From contig KL662191.1 in NCBI GenBank assembly GCA_000733415.1, forward strand, positions 905,939-969,938: a stretch of DNA of 64,000 bases. Direction: 5' to 3'. Below, one piece after another: positions 55,728 to 64,000 of the stretch. Below the pieces are notes generated by a model that saw only the letters and a list, made by a program, of their open reading frames with translations, made no database searches and was not told the origin of the DNA. A program made the position numbers and the translations under genes. Position 1 is the first letter of the stretch. Every line of letters begins with the position of its first letter. The stretch comes from [Leptolyngbya] sp. JSC-1. Its GTDB lineage: Bacteria; Cyanobacteriota; Cyanobacteriia; Elainellales; Elainellaceae.

Positions 55728-56093
55728 ATGAAAGTTTGGGTAGTTGCCGTTGTTGTATTTTTTGGGGCAGCAGAACTCTACCAATGGCTGCAACATCTGA
55801 AGCTGCCCCTGCCGGTTTATGGCATGGCCGGTTTGCTGTTGGCGATTGTCTCCAATGCAGAGCATTGGTATCCACCTCAAGCAAAATTGCCCTTAGAACC
55901 AGACGCTACTTTAGTTCCCGATTTGCTTTCCCCACCAGAGGCGATCCCTCGCCAATCATCCGCTGACTCTCCCCTTCCCCCTAACATCGCCCAAGCCCCA
56001 TCCCAATCGGAGACAGGCCCCCAATTGCCCAATTTCGCTCCCACCGTTTCACCATCGATTTCTTTTACAATTCAAAAACGGAAGCAGGAGTAG
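55728..56093 (+). CDS. small membrane protein with Pro-rich tail
   Basis: 121 residues. Two N-terminal hydrophobic helices (VWVVAVVVFFGAAELYQWL; LPVYGMAGLLLAIVSNA) are followed by a Pro/Ser-rich polar tail ending TIQKRKQE. The family is not recognised beyond its similarity in layout to cyanobacterial small membrane proteins. It begins 69 bases after the asparaginase stop and may be co-transcribed with it. Confidence 0.7.
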   Translation: MKVWVVAVVVFFGAAELYQWLQHLKLPLPVYGMAGLLLAIVSNAEHWYPPQAKLPLEPDATLVPDLLSPPEAIPRQSSADSPLPPNIAQAPSQSETGPQLPNFAPTVSPSISFTIQKRKQE

Positions 56094-56512
56094 GAAGATA
56101 GAGGAGGTAAGGAAGATGGGGGAGCAGAAAAATTACTCCGCTATTAATCCGCTATTAATCAGAGCGTCTCTAGTAAAGCTTGCTCTCTTCTAATCGCTTG
56201 CAGAAGTCAGCTATCCGCGTCTATTTCAGCAATATCTGCTCACCATCTTTCATGAGATTGGGCTTTTTCTCGAATCACAATCCACACTTGCTGAACTAAT
56301 CCCCAACCTCCACCAAGGTAGACAGCAGTCACCATGCCTCCTAAGAAATGAAGTGGATGATCTCCATTCCCTCTACGCCCAACTCATCAACAGCTCAAAC
56401 AATCCGAACATCTCTCCTATCTCTCCTATCTCCCTATCCTCTATCCCCACCTCGTTCCCCTCCCCCCGCTCCTGGGTACTCTACAACCGAGGCGTTTAGA
56501 ATTTGCTTGGTC
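56094..56512. other. intergenic with polypyrimidine tract
   Basis: It ends in a strongly C/T-rich stretch (about 56405-56472) just upstream of the dehydratase gene, made of CTCTCCTAT repeats and then CCCC runs. A frame running through it would extend the dehydratase N terminus by 55 Ser/Pro-rich residues, which is unlikely. No other gene is seen. Confidence 0.45.
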
Positions 56513-57460
56513 ATGAAAACAGCACTCATCTGCGGCATTTCGGGACAGGATGGCGCATATCTTGCCCAGCTTTTGCTGAGTAAAGGCTATACGGTTTGCG
56601 GTACATCGCGGGATGCCCAGATGTCTACATTTCGCAATCTGGTGCGATTGGGCATTCGGGATCGAGTCAAAACCTGTTCGATGGCGCTGAATGATTTTCG
56701 TAGCGTTTTGCAAGTGATCAGCAAAATTCAGCCGGATGAAATCTATAATTTGGCCGGACAAACTTCGGTGGGGCTGTCGTTTGAGCTGCCGGTTGAAACG
56801 ATGGAGAGCATCACCTTAGGCACACTGAATTTACTGGAAGCGATTCGGTTTATTGGCGCACCAATCAAGCTTTACAACGCCGGATCGAGCGAATGCTTCG
56901 GTGACACGGGTACCACTGCGGCTAATGAAACGACACCCTTTCGGCCCCGCAGTCCCTATGCGGTTGCTAAAGCGGCGGCATTCTGGCAAGTTGCAAATTA
57001 TCGAGAAGCCTATGATCTGTTTGCCTGCTCTGGGATTCTGTTTAACCATGAGTCGCCACTGCGCCCCAAACGGTTTGTCACCCAAAAGATTGTCTCCACA
57101 GCTTGTGCCATTGCTAACGGTAAGTTTGAAAAACTTTACCTAGGCAACATCGAGATTCAGCGAGATTGGGGTTGGTCGCCTGAATATGTAGAAGCTATGT
57201 ACCGCATGTTGCAGCAAGACCAGCCGGATGATTTTGTGATCGCAACCGGGCAAACCTCTTCACTACAAGCCTTTGTGGTAGAGGTGTTTGCCTATCTGGG
57301 ACTAGATTGGCAAAACCATGTTGAAATTGACAAAAGCCTCTACCGCCCTACCGATATCGCCGTCAGTTGTGGTGATGCTAGCAAAGCTAAACAGCGACTC
57401 GGTTGGCAAGCCCGCTATACGATGAAAGACGTTGCCCACATGATGGTCGATGCGGTCTAA
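56513..57460 (+). CDS. gmd: GDP-mannose 4,6-dehydratase
   Basis: A 315-residue extended short-chain dehydrogenase. It makes GDP-4-keto-6-deoxymannose for fucose or rhamnose-type sugars in surface polysaccharides. NAD(P)-binding is seen in LICGISGQDGAYLAQLLL. PDEIYNLAGQTSVGLSFE, the catalytic SPYAVAKAAA (YxxxK) and NHESPLRPKRFVTQKI identify Gmd. It is shorter than the usual ~350-370 residues, the short cyanobacterial variant. The ATG at MKTALICGISG matches the family start. No fucose synthase gene is adjacent. Confidence 0.88.
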   Translation: MKTALICGISGQDGAYLAQLLLSKGYTVCGTSRDAQMSTFRNLVRLGIRDRVKTCSMALNDFRSVLQVISKIQPDEIYNLAGQTSVGLSFELPVETMESITLGTLNLLEAIRFIGAPIKLYNAGSSECFGDTGTTAANETTPFRPRSPYAVAKAAAFWQVANYREAYDLFACSGILFNHESPLRPKRFVTQKIVSTACAIANGKFEKLYLGNIEIQRDWGWSPEYVEAMYRMLQQDQPDDFVIATGQTSSLQAFVVEVFAYLGLDWQNHVEIDKSLYRPTDIAVSCGDASKAKQRLGWQARYTMKDVAHMMVDAV

Positions 57461-57510
57461 CGGGATGCTACAGTGAGGAGTGAAGACTCGCTGAAAGGGT
57501 GACTGCAATC

Positions 57511-57624
57511 GTGTGGCAAAAAATTCGAGACGGGGTTAATGTGGCAATTACGTTTGTGCTCTTGGCATTTATTGGCATGAGCTTATTTCGCTTGGGCGTT
57601 TTCTTTCTTCAAGGAAATCCTTGA
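57511..57624 (+). CDS. possible 37-aa membrane peptide
   Basis: The frame starts at GTG, has AAAGGG about 14 bases upstream, and encodes one clear membrane helix (VAITFVLLAFIGMSLFRLGV). A basic N terminus (MWQKIRDG) and short polar end fit a small single-pass membrane protein. The family is not recognised and its size makes coding uncertain. Confidence 0.4.
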   Translation: MWQKIRDGVNVAITFVLLAFIGMSLFRLGVFFLQGNP

Positions 57625-57762
57625 ATTCTCTATAATTTTCTATTTATTTCTATTTAATATTCATCTGAAAACGCTAGAATCGCTCAATCAACGGAAGCGT
57701 TACTTTGATCGTTTCTAGCAACACCATAGTCGTTCAACCAGTCCTGAAGCATCCAATCAACT

Positions 57763-58053
57763 ATGTCAGATCCATTTACACCTGAAGTTAGTGCTCGCAT
57801 TTGTAAACACATGAATGAAGATCATGCAGATGCTGTGTTGCTGTATGCTAAAGTCTTCGGCAATACGCTAGAAGCAACATCAGCAGAGATGCTAAAGATC
57901 GACACTCAGGGCATGGATCTAGTGGTAAAAAGTCAGGCTGAGGCCATGCCTGTGAGAATCAGCTTTGATCATGAACTGCAAGATGCTGAGGACGCCCATC
58001 ACACCTTGATTGACATGGTAAAACAGGCGCGTCAACAGGCTAACCGGAGTTAA
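57763..58053 (+). CDS. DUF2470 protein
   Basis: A 96-residue protein matching DUF2470 (ARICKHMNEDHADAVLLYAKVF, GMDLVVKS, PVRISFDHELQDAEDAHHTLIDMVKQAR). This domain also ends HugZ-type heme oxygenases, where it helps bind heme; free-standing copies are common in cyanobacteria and plants, but their role is not settled. It converges with the giant caspase gene, 8 bases apart. Confidence 0.93.
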   Translation: MSDPFTPEVSARICKHMNEDHADAVLLYAKVFGNTLEATSAEMLKIDTQGMDLVVKSQAEAMPVRISFDHELQDAEDAHHTLIDMVKQARQQANRS

Positions 58054-58061
58054 AGCCAATT

Positions 58062-61000
58062 TTATTGGGATAATTCAGTGCATTGCTCAGCAGATAGTCG
58101 AAGATAACGGCTACATTCGTCTAGTGTCAATTGGCGCAAGCTCCGCTCGCGAGCCAGCTTCAGCAACATTTCCCAGGTTGCCGCCCACAGATCAACTCGA
58201 CCATTTTTAGATAACGTCGCTACATACTGTCCGTCTGGACTGAAAAAAGCCCGTAGAATTGCCTCTGACTCTTTCTCAACATTGGGTCGCAGTGTAGCCT
58301 GCTCTTCTCCAGTCATGGCATTCCAAAGGCGAGCTGTTCCATCGGCGCTGGCCGTAACCAGTAATCGTCCATCGGGGCTAAACTGGGCGTCCAGAATTGC
58401 TTTCTGATGTTTGTTTAGCCGAAATAAAGGGTTGCCTGTGTCAAGCTGCCAAACTTGTCCGGTTCCATCCCAACTAGTGGTTACTACTCGTTGCCCATCC
58501 GGGGTAAAACTGGCGCTACTAACTGCATCCTCATGCCTGAAAATTTTAACCACCTGCCCGGTTGATGCTTGCCAAAGTCGGGCCGTTCGATCCCAGCTTG
58601 CACTGATAATCCACTGCCCGTCATGGCTGAACCGTGCCTGACGAATTGTAGCTTCATGGCCTTGAAACACCGCTAGCGATTGCCCAGAGTGAGCATTCCA
58701 TGAACGCATTGTTAGATCATCAGCAATTCCTAGCAGTTGTTGCCCATCAGGGCTAAAACTAAGATGACGAATAGCTACTGGCTCCCCAACCTCTGGTTGT
58801 GTTTTCTTGTCTCTGCCCATATCAGCTTCCTGGTTGTCTGTATGGCTAATAACTTGGCTGAGGGATTTTGTGCCGCTGCTGGTTGAGCTATTCGTCAAGC
58901 CACCAGTGGAGCGCCAGTTTTGAATTTGCTTCAAGAGTTGCAGTGACTGATCCGGCTGAACTCGATAAATTGACACCCAACCTGCAATGTCAGCCGCTGC
59001 TAATAATTGTCCATTTGAACTCATGGCAAAACCGCTCAACGCAGCCTTAGCGTCTAACCCACCAAGCTTCTTCAGGGGATTGGTCGCAGCAAGCTCAGTT
59101 AAAGTTTGCAAAAAGGGCAGTTGCGAAAATTGGGCAAACCCCACACTCACGGGGAAACTTTTGCGGTTTATCAGTTGGTCGAAATGGAGTTGAACTAGAT
59201 CGGTCAACTTCTCTCGTAAACTTGGAGCATTCTGCGAGGTTGGAATAGCTGCTGTATGGCTCCCTGCCAACTCGATGTCTTGCTCTTTATCAGTATCAGA
59301 GGCAAGAGTATCAGAGAGAATCTGCCAGCGCTGTAGCTGCCCATCAGCAGTAAGCGTGATCATACTTGTGATCAAACTGGGTCCTGTAGTCGCAAATTCG
59401 CTTTTCTCGATCCTTGGCCGATTAGAGGAGGCTGAAGCAACCACTGCTTGAGAAGTAGACTCCGATGAGTTTTGCTGGAACCAATTCTGCCACGGTTGCC
59501 AGCGAGCAATTTGAGTTTTTGCAGTAGATAAGGGCGAGCCGTTGGCATGGTTGTAAGCACCTACCTGAAGTTCTCCCCTAGTACCGCTCGCAGCAGTCAA
59601 CGTGGGTGCTTGAGTCCCAATTCGATCATCTGTTAAATCAGCTAAATCAGCTACCGTACTGTTCACAAGTGCATCCTGAGCTTTGATAAAATAGCTGGGT
59701 AAAAAGGTAAACCATTCAGCTGAGCTATTCCCCAGACGTACAGATGGTAATTCTCCTCCTTGTTCAGTTGCCCATAGCCGCACTGTGCCATCAACGCTAG
59801 CCGTCACGACATAAGCACCATCTGGGCTAAATTGAACTGAGGTAATTGGCTTCTGATGTCCGGAAAGTTTACCGATCTGCTGACCGGTCTGGCTATTCCA
59901 CAAATAGGCTGGATAAAATTCCTCGCCTCGAACGGGCGGATACCCAGTTGTGATTACCATTCCACCATTAGGACTAAATTTCAGCAACTCAGACTTGATC
60001 AAATTGCTTGGTTGGGCGGCTTGAGAAGAGTTGCTATCCAACTTCAGTCCTAACTGACCCGATTGGAGGTGCCAAAGCCAAACCTGCTGCCTAGAATCAA
60101 TCGTTGCCAGCGTCTGCTCGTCAGGGCTAAACTCCATTTGCTGTATGGGTAGAACAGGTGTTTCATCTGTTGCGTTTTGACTCTGAGGGGTGGGTTTAGA
60201 AGCTGGTGCAGGGTTTGGGATCAAATGCTGCAATTGTCCGGTCTGTCGGTCCCACAGCCTAATGTTGCCGTCTTTGGCAAGGGTTGCAACCCAACGACCA
60301 CTGGGGCTGAAGCTTGCTTCACGGATAACGTCAGGATGGGTCAAAGTTTTGGTTGGAGTCAGGTTTAGGCTGTCAGGCATTGCCTCAAGTTGCCAAATCT
60401 GAACAGTGCCGTCTTCTCCCACTGAAAGTAGAAGCTGGCCATCGGGGCTGAACTGAAGGCTTTGAATCGGGCCGTTTTGCTGAAGTTGGAGCTTTAAAGC
60501 GCCAGTCCTGGCCTGCCAGATGGAAATGCGATGATCTTCCCCTGTTGTAGCGATCCAAACTCCATCAGGACTAAAGCTCACCTGCCTCACAACAGCAGAT
60601 CCAACTAGTTGATGCTGCATCGTTCCTGATGAGACTGACCACACCTTCACGACAGATGCATCTTGCGCAATAGCTGCAAGATGCTCACTATCTGGGCTAA
60701 ATGCAATGTCTCGAATGTTGATCGGCTGCACCTGTCCTTTGGTTTCTGCCCAAGGCAGCACTTTGACAGCATTCAGGCTAGTACTGTAGATCGTTCTGGC
60801 ATTAACAGCCCACAGACGAATAGTTCCATCGGCGCTGGCTGTACCTAAATATTTATGATTGGGACTAAAGGCTATTTGCTGGACGGCTCCCTGATGCCCT
60901 CGCAATTCCAACTGTAGACGCAGGTTTTGCAAAGCAGCTCTTAAACTGGATTGAGCTTCGTATCCAGCCGCTGTGCCTTCCGCTGCTAAACGACCAATCA

Positions 61001-63482
61001 AGAGCGCCGTCATTGGATCAGCCTTTGAATCTTGCAGAACAGCTTGAGTAATGGCGGCCCGTTCACGCGCTGTAGCCTGCTTGAGCTGATCCTCTTTCTC
61101 GGTTTGAGTGCGCATAGCACCATAGTACTGACCAAGCACTACCGTCAATGTGATAACCAATAAGGTTGGAATAGCGATTTGGAGCTGCCGCGACTCCCTT
61201 CTAGCCCGACGACATTCCGTACAGCTAACCTGAATGTACTGCTGCGCCAATGCAGACAGCTCTTGGGGATAGAGCTTGAGAAAATCTTCTGCATCTCTCA
61301 ACCGCAAACCATGCAACAGATATTCTCCACTGGCTGGCTGTCCGGCGTGGTCCCACTCTTGAGCTGCTTGTTCAATCCGCCGCTGCCGCCGCAGCATTTC
61401 TCGGCTCTCTTCTAGCCAACTTCGCAGCAACGACCAGTTGCGGATCAGTGCTTCATGGGCAACATCAACAATTTCCTGAGACAAACACCGAGTTAGGGCA
61501 GTTGCAATAGTCGATGTAGAACCAGACGGTAAATTGGTTGATGTAGAGATCGAGGCAGATTTTTGATCTGGTGGCTCTTGATCTGGCTGCTCATTCGGAC
61601 TGATGTTCTCTTGACTAATCACCACTAGTTTAGCTGTGGCCAGTTTCTCTAAAACTTGATCGACTAGCGTTACTGGAAAGGTAGGACTGACAAGTTCCGA
61701 CTTCACAACCCGGCGGCGGGTATCTTCAGTGCCTTCTCCAAGTTGAGTGAGGGCGAGAAAAATTCGTCTAGCAACAACTTGTTCTTCTGCCGACAAGCAG
61801 TGAAATACCTCAGTTGCTCGTTTTTGTAATGTTCCCCGAACACCGCCCAACTCCTGGTAGGCATCCAGAGTCAGGCGAGCCACTCCTCCTTCGGCCCCAA
61901 CCCGCCGCCGCCGCCACAGCTCTAATAGGGTGTATTGCAACAATGGCAGCTCACCCGGAGCACCAATCACATCCAGGAGCATGGTGTAAACGAGGTTGGG
62001 TTCACATACCAAACCTACCTTCTGAGCCGGTTGCACAATGGTCGCCTTGATCTGCTCATACTTAAGGGGTGAAACCGTAACTGGTTGCTGGGAAATTCGT
62101 TGAGCCAATCCTTCGTAAAACGAACACTTATTGCAAAAGTCAGAGCGCAGCACAATCACGATGCTGAGTAAATCTTTGACGATCTCTGCCGCCCCAAGTA
62201 GACAATCAAAGAATTCTTGACGCTCCCTTTCAGCTTGCGCCCCCTGAGATAGGGTAAATACCTCCTCGAATTGATCGATAACCAGCAGAAACTGGGGCTG
62301 CTGTTCGCTTGATAGGCCAGTCGGAACTGGTAAGCTAGCTCGAACCAGTTGGGCTAATCCTACTCCGCCATCCTGTAAAAAGGTTTCTGCGCGTCGGAGC
62401 TGCTCTGCTCGCTCTAGATCATTGAGATCCGGATCAATAAATGCCGTTGCTAAGCTTTTTAACGGATGCTCTGTTGGAGTAATGAGCCTGATTTTCCACT
62501 GGTTGCTGCCCGATATTTTTTTTCCTTGTCGGAGTTGGGCAATCAATCCAGCCCTGACTAGGGATGATTTGCCGCTCCCAGAAGGCCCAGTCACAGCCAC
62601 AAACCGTTCCTCTACAACTTTTTTTAGCAGTTGTGCGGTTAGCTCTTCTCGGCCAAAGAAATATTCAGCGTGCGATTCGTCAAAGAATTCTAATCCTCTG
62701 TAAGGGCAGATAGCTTTAGATTGAATGGTAGATTGAGCCAATCTTGGTGCGCCACCAGCCTCGCTGTTGCGTCGGGTCAAAATGATTTCACTGCCGGAGC
62801 TTTCGAATAGGGGCTGCTGAATTTCCCCTTTGAGAGTGTGATTGACCCAATCGGTCAGTGAATGGTTTGTGACGATTCCAGACGCAACTCGGTTCGGATC
62901 AAGGCCGGTCAGTAAGGCGTCCGTGAAGACGCTATACTCGCTGTCCAAGGATTCATAAGCTGTCTCATATTCTCGAGATGCTGCCATGAAGAGCCGATCC
63001 GTACCAGGATGCGCCCCTGGGTCAGCTTCCAGGAAATTGAGCAACTCTCCGCTGTGGCAACAATCAAGCCAAATGATCCGTTGCCGGACCGGACTTTCTT
63101 GCAGCAAACGACGCAGCCAGAATAGTGATAAACCATAAAAGCCCTTGTCTGGGTTGGAATCGCTCAGGGCTAAATATCCCTCTCGAATCCCTGCATCGCG
63201 CTGAATGCCATGACCAGAAAAGTAAAACACGGCAGTTTGGGGCGCATTTCCTCTCGGCTTAAACAAATTGATCAGAGCAGTTTCCAGATCGCGCAGACTG
63301 ACCTGCGTTTTCTGCCCTATCTTCGGTTTTCCCTCCTGAATCACTTCTGGAAGGCGATGAACTCTAAACTCACCGTAGGCATGCAACTGTTGAGCAATGG
63401 CTTCTGCATCCCTAGCTGGAGCTTTCAAGCTGGGTAAATACTGATAAGTATTAATCCCTACTACCAAAGCGTCCCGTGACAT
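58062..63482 (-). CDS. caspase-nSTAND1-WD40 giant protein
   Basis: 1806 residues in one frame. Residues 1-235 form a caspase-like (C14, p20) peptidase with the dyad His91 (YFSGHG) and Cys142 (DCCHSG). Residues ~258-690 are a STAND-type NTPase of the nSTAND1 group: CPYRGLEFFDESHAEYFFGRE hallmark in part, Walker A GPSGSGKS (299-306) and Walker B LLVIDQFEE (399-407). One membrane helix (~767-787) follows. From ~850 to 1770 there are about 15 WD40 repeats (FSPDG...RLW), expected to be the sensor. Such proteins are seen as stress, death or immune sensors in bacteria. GAGGG stands before the ATG. No partner gene is adjacent. Confidence 0.93.
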   Translation of the reverse strand: MSRDALVVGINTYQYLPSLKAPARDAEAIAQQLHAYGEFRVHRLPEVIQEGKPKIGQKTQVSLRDLETALINLFKPRGNAPQTAVFYFSGHGIQRDAGIREGYLALSDSNPDKGFYGLSLFWLRRLLQESPVRQRIIWLDCCHSGELLNFLEADPGAHPGTDRLFMAASREYETAYESLDSEYSVFTDALLTGLDPNRVASGIVTNHSLTDWVNHTLKGEIQQPLFESSGSEIILTRRNSEAGGAPRLAQSTIQSKAICPYRGLEFFDESHAEYFFGREELTAQLLKKVVEERFVAVTGPSGSGKSSLVRAGLIAQLRQGKKISGSNQWKIRLITPTEHPLKSLATAFIDPDLNDLERAEQLRRAETFLQDGGVGLAQLVRASLPVPTGLSSEQQPQFLLVIDQFEEVFTLSQGAQAERERQEFFDCLLGAAEIVKDLLSIVIVLRSDFCNKCSFYEGLAQRISQQPVTVSPLKYEQIKATIVQPAQKVGLVCEPNLVYTMLLDVIGAPGELPLLQYTLLELWRRRRVGAEGGVARLTLDAYQELGGVRGTLQKRATEVFHCLSAEEQVVARRIFLALTQLGEGTEDTRRRVVKSELVSPTFPVTLVDQVLEKLATAKLVVISQENISPNEQPDQEPPDQKSASISTSTNLPSGSTSTIATALTRCLSQEIVDVAHEALIRNWSLLRSWLEESREMLRRQRRIEQAAQEWDHAGQPASGEYLLHGLRLRDAEDFLKLYPQELSALAQQYIQVSCTECRRARRESRQLQIAIPTLLVITLTVVLGQYYGAMRTQTEKEDQLKQATARERAAITQAVLQDSKADPMTALLIGRLAAEGTAAGYEAQSSLRAALQNLRLQLELRGHQGAVQQIAFSPNHKYLGTASADGTIRLWAVNARTIYSTSLNAVKVLPWAETKGQVQPINIRDIAFSPDSEHLAAIAQDASVVKVWSVSSGTMQHQLVGSAVVRQVSFSPDGVWIATTGEDHRISIWQARTGALKLQLQQNGPIQSLQFSPDGQLLLSVGEDGTVQIWQLEAMPDSLNLTPTKTLTHPDVIREASFSPSGRWVATLAKDGNIRLWDRQTGQLQHLIPNPAPASKPTPQSQNATDETPVLPIQQMEFSPDEQTLATIDSRQQVWLWHLQSGQLGLKLDSNSSQAAQPSNLIKSELLKFSPNGGMVITTGYPPVRGEEFYPAYLWNSQTGQQIGKLSGHQKPITSVQFSPDGAYVVTASVDGTVRLWATEQGGELPSVRLGNSSAEWFTFLPSYFIKAQDALVNSTVADLADLTDDRIGTQAPTLTAASGTRGELQVGAYNHANGSPLSTAKTQIARWQPWQNWFQQNSSESTSQAVVASASSNRPRIEKSEFATTGPSLITSMITLTADGQLQRWQILSDTLASDTDKEQDIELAGSHTAAIPTSQNAPSLREKLTDLVQLHFDQLINRKSFPVSVGFAQFSQLPFLQTLTELAATNPLKKLGGLDAKAALSGFAMSSNGQLLAAADIAGWVSIYRVQPDQSLQLLKQIQNWRSTGGLTNSSTSSGTKSLSQVISHTDNQEADMGRDKKTQPEVGEPVAIRHLSFSPDGQQLLGIADDLTMRSWNAHSGQSLAVFQGHEATIRQARFSHDGQWIISASWDRTARLWQASTGQVVKIFRHEDAVSSASFTPDGQRVVTTSWDGTGQVWQLDTGNPLFRLNKHQKAILDAQFSPDGRLLVTASADGTARLWNAMTGEEQATLRPNVEKESEAILRAFFSPDGQYVATLSKNGRVDLWAATWEMLLKLARERSLRQLTLDECSRYLRLSAEQCTELSQ

Positions 63483-64000
63483 CGATACACCCTCTACACA
63501 ACAGAACTAGTCGTTGCTCAAATTTCCTGATTACATAAACTGGTTACACCAATAAGAGTCGGCTAAAGTGGCAGAAACCGATTGCTACTGGGGGCTTTAA
63601 TTAACTGATTAGATCATCTAAATAGCGCTATAACTAAGCTAAAGAAATGCTATTAATCAGGCATTATTCAACCAGCACTTAAGAAGTTTGAAACCTAAAA
63701 ATTCACTTGTCTAGCTAACAATCAAGTAGAAGTGATCAACATCACTTTACCTATGTGATAGTTGCAATTTACTTTCTTGTCTGAAATCATTTTCACAAAT
63801 GAACTGCTCTGAAAATGGTTATTGAGCATAGCTTGAAGCGTCTCGAAAAGAGATATTAAGTATTACAATTACGAAGATATCTAATCTTCTAATTGTCGTA
63901 AAAGGGGGTAAGAACCCTTGCTTATCTATGTTTTTGATCTAAAAGCAGCAATAAAATTCGTTTTCAGGAATAAAGATTATTTGAAGCTAACCGTCATAAC
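63483..64000. other. AT-rich upstream region, no gene
   Basis: It holds the presumed promoter region of the caspase-WD40 gene. It is AT-rich with no ORF, repeat family or RNA gene recognised. Confidence 0.45.

Noticed and set aside
58411..58641. Plus-strand frames within the WD40 gene (58411-58641, 60177-60402 and others)
   Set aside because: They are shadows of the repeats on the minus strand and have Cys/Ser/Pro-rich compositions.
1..64000. tRNA, rRNA and CRISPR
   Set aside because: No tRNA-like T-loop/acceptor combination, rRNA block or regularly spaced direct-repeat array was seen in the intergenic stretches. A dedicated scan with tRNAscan-SE and a CRISPR finder would settle this.

Overview
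The window looks like a chromosomal segment of a cyanobacterium, probably a filamentous non-heterocystous type of the Leptolyngbya-like lineages; this placement is inferred from gene content, not from a marker gene. Supporting signs are a mycosporine (UV-sunscreen) cluster, MenB for phylloquinone, cyanobacterial DUF2470, DUF2256, DUF4126 and DUF4347 proteins, a caspase/nSTAND/WD40 giant protein, RTX and VCBS exoproteins, and interspersed hairpin repeats of cyanobacterial style. No rRNA, tRNA, CRISPR array, prophage or intact insertion sequence was seen.

Layout. 1-6.0 kb: 5' part of a giant DUF4347/cadherin-like surface protein, small ORFs, a truncated Rpn-type nuclease remnant, and a VCBS/RTX calcium-binding exoprotein. 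6.3-10.3 kb: ABC exporter half, YdcF-family membrane protein, and a sugar transferase that starts polysaccharide synthesis. 11-14.7 kb: CobN cobaltochelatase. 15-17 kb: unknown membrane protein and an HdrB-like Fe-S protein. 18.3-21.9 kb: mysA-mysB-mysC, enough for mycosporine-glycine; mysD and mysE are not here. 21.9-31.3 kb: RNase D-like exonuclease, CAP protein, a histidine kinase with DUF4126, an RHH protein, LepA, a lipid kinase and a GAF protein. 31.9-35.6 kb: an orphan DNA methyltransferase facing a fusion of an APC-type permease to a histidine kinase. 36.2-42.4 kb: menB, a ParB-like/HhH protein, YvcK, an MlaF-MlaD lipid transport pair and purQ. 42.6-51.1 kb: a zinc-ribbon PP2C phosphatase and a complete peptide ABC importer (binding protein and two permeases on the minus strand, fused double ATPase divergent on the plus strand). 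51.1-57.6 kb: beta-lactamase-fold protein, TrmJ-like rRNA/tRNA methyltransferase, DUF2256, isoaspartyl peptidase, and a GDP-mannose dehydratase. 57.8-63.5 kb: DUF2470 and the 1806-residue caspase-nSTAND1-WD40 protein.

The most unusual items are the permease-kinase fusion, the caspase-nSTAND1-WD40 protein, a PP2C phosphatase with what looks like a dead kinase domain, and two interspersed repeat families: a 93-95 bp MITE-like element and an 80 bp GC-rich hairpin, each in two copies. Gene starts were moved inward where a ribosome binding site or family alignment favoured it; these choices are stated entry by entry.
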